Of a stretch of DNA of 64,000 nt, positions 62,861-64,000 are shown piece by piece (within the stretch, counting starts at the first letter, position 1; the number at the start of each line of letters is the position of its first letter). The notes beneath the pieces were generated by a model, which saw only the letters and a list, made by a program, of their open reading frames with translations, did no database searches and was not told the origin of the DNA. The DNA lies in NCBI RefSeq assembly GCF_019200975.1, contig NZ_JAHTMR010000003.1:465639-529638 (forward strand). Reading direction: 5' to 3'. The position numbers were made by a program, and so were the translations under genes. Origin of the DNA: Pseudomonas sp. PD9R (GTDB taxonomy: Bacteria; Pseudomonadota; Gammaproteobacteria; Pseudomonadales; Pseudomonadaceae).

Positions 62861-64000
62861 ATGCGAAAAATAGATGTACACGAGGTTATCGACAACGCAC
62901 GTTTCAACCGCTTTCACTGGACGGTGTTGTTCTGGTGCTCCCTGATCATCATCTTCGATGGCTACGACCTGGTGATCTACGGAGTGGTCTTGCCGACACT
63001 GATGAAAGAGTGGGGGCTGAGCCCGTTGGAGGCCGGGGCGCTGGGCAGTTATGCGCTGTTTGGCATGATGTTCGGGGCGCTGTTTTTCGGCCCGCTGTCG
63101 GACAAGATAGGGCGCAAAAAAACCATCACCATTTGCGTGATGCTCTTCAGCGGCTTCACCGTGCTCAACGGCTTTGCCACGAGCCCCACGACATTTGGCA
63201 TCTGCCGGTTCATTGCCGGCCTTGGCATCGGCGGCGTAATGCCCAACGTGGTGGCGCTGATGAACGAGTACGCGCCGAAGAAGATTCGCAGCACCCTGGT
63301 CGCCATCATGTTCAGCGGTTATTCGGTGGGCGGCATGCTCTCGGCGGGCCTGGGTATCGTGCTTATTCCCAGCTTCGGTTGGCAGGCGGTGTTCTACGTG
63401 GCAGGGCTGCCGTTATTGCTGCTGCCATTGATCATGTATTTCCTGCCGGAATCGGTGGGCTTCATGCTGCGTCAGGGCCGCAATGAGGAGGCGCGCAACG
63501 TACTGCAACGGGTCGACGCACGCTACGCCCCACAGTCCGGCGACATCCTGCACATGACTGAGGTGAAGGGCGTCGGCACCCCTGTACTGCAACTGTTGCG
63601 CGAAGGCCGCGCCTTGCGCACGCTGATGCTTTGGTTAGCGTTTTTCTGCTGCCTGTTGATGGTCTACGCCTTGAGTTCCTGGTTGCCGAAACTCATGGCC
63701 AACGCCGGTTACAGCCTGGGCTCAAGCTTGTCCTTTCTGCTGGTGTTGAACTTCGGCGCTATTTTCGGTGCGGTGGGTGGGGGCGTATTGGGCGACAAGC
63801 TCAACCTTCCAAGGGTGCTGGCGGTGTTCTTCGCGATTGCCGCGGTGTCGATCACCTTGCTCGGTTTCAAAAGTCCGACCCCTGTGTTGTACCTGCTGAT
63901 CGCTATTGCCGGCGCCACCACCATCGGTTCGCAAATCCTCCTGTACGCCTGTGCAGCGCAGTTCTATTCCATGTCCATTCGTTCCACTGGGCTTGGCTGG
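62861..64000 (+). CDS. AAHS-family aromatic-acid:H+ symporter (partial)
   Basis: The first 380 codons of a 12-helix carrier; the gene runs off the window. IIFDGYDLVIYGVVLPTLMKEW in helix 1 contains the DGxD motif that defines the aromatic acid:H+ symporters, and FFGPLSDKIGRKKTITICV is motif A. Relatives such as BenK and PcaK carry benzoate or 4-hydroxybenzoate. It is divergent from the LysR gene. Start ATG 62861 is chosen by family length; an overlapping ATG at 62856 is out of frame. Confidence 0.9.
   Translation, partial: MRKIDVHEVIDNARFNRFHWTVLFWCSLIIIFDGYDLVIYGVVLPTLMKEWGLSPLEAGALGSYALFGMMFGALFFGPLSDKIGRKKTITICVMLFSGFTVLNGFATSPTTFGICRFIAGLGIGGVMPNVVALMNEYAPKKIRSTLVAIMFSGYSVGGMLSAGLGIVLIPSFGWQAVFYVAGLPLLLLPLIMYFLPESVGFMLRQGRNEEARNVLQRVDARYAPQSGDILHMTEVKGVGTPVLQLLREGRALRTLMLWLAFFCCLLMVYALSSWLPKLMANAGYSLGSSLSFLLVLNFGAIFGAVGGGVLGDKLNLPRVLAVFFAIAAVSITLLGFKSPTPVLYLLIAIAGATTIGSQILLYACAAQFYSMSIRSTGLGW

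Noticed and set aside
1-64000. CRISPR arrays, prophage, tRNA or rRNA genes, insertion sequences
   Set aside because: Looked for regular short repeats, integrase or transposase proteins and structural RNA signatures; none seen.

Overview
The window looks like chromosomal accessory DNA from a Pseudomonas of the fluorescens/putida type. The grounds are moderately high GC coding sequence, an OprD-family porin, an arsR-arsB-arsC-arsH arsenic locus, many LysR regulators, two chemoreceptors, and many catabolic operons with AAHS, MHS, OPA and DHA2 transporters. The genus is inferred from gene families and style, not from a marker gene. I saw no rRNA, tRNA, CRISPR array, prophage or insertion sequence.

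Layout. 1-3.2 kb: an EamA exporter and a decayed arsenic operon, with arsR, arsC and arsH intact but the arsB pump and an arsN-like acetyltransferase internally deleted. 3.4-7.8 kb: a methyltransferase, a lipoprotein, an unknown protein, a DHA2 efflux pump and an AraC remnant. 7.9-12.2 kb: a phosphonate set (PhnX, LysR, OPA-type MFS, iron alcohol dehydrogenase). 12.7-16.7 kb: a flavin monooxygenase broken at its N-terminal domain, its sigma-54 promoter, and a divergent AcoR-like activator. 16.9-24.4 kb: a lytic transglycosylase, a lysine-rich protein, a periplasmic DJ-1-like protein, LysR/CMD/tautomerase, a lipoprotein hydrolase and a chemoreceptor. 24.9-28.2 kb: a fdhA remnant, a VanA/VanB-like demethylase pair and a MarR regulator with a palindromic operator.

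28.4-52.2 kb is the most interesting part. It is an apparently undescribed catabolic island: an HBM-type chemoreceptor, two NodD-like LysR regulators, an HbpS/GlcG protein, an amidohydrolase, an NTF2-like protein, a C-C type alpha/beta hydrolase, a two-domain VOC dioxygenase, a Rieske ferredoxin, an FAD monooxygenase, an envelope set for hydrophobic substrates (DUF1302, DUF1329, YCF48-like, RND), an MFS carrier, a cupin, an FAH hydrolase, an epimerase, a cyclase and a sulfatase. Four intergenic or gene-end sites carry the same architecture: two ATC-N9-GAT boxes separated by exactly 7 bases. This is the recognition pattern of NodD-class LysR proteins. The sites tie the chemoreceptor, the NTF2-like gene, the VOC/Rieske genes and the monooxygenase operon into one apparent regulon. 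The genes suggest sensing, uptake, hydroxylation, ring cleavage and hydrolysis of a poorly soluble aromatic or polyketide-like compound; the substrate is unknown.

52.5-56.3 kb: a LacI regulator with two palindromic operators upstream of an MFS carrier and an L-talarate/galactarate dehydratase. 56.7-64 kb: a secreted cupin, an OprD porin, an M20 amidohydrolase, an MHS transporter, a LysR regulator, and the start of an AAHS aromatic-acid transporter that runs off the window end. The last group would suit uptake and hydrolysis of an N-acylated (for example hippurate-like) compound, which is inference.
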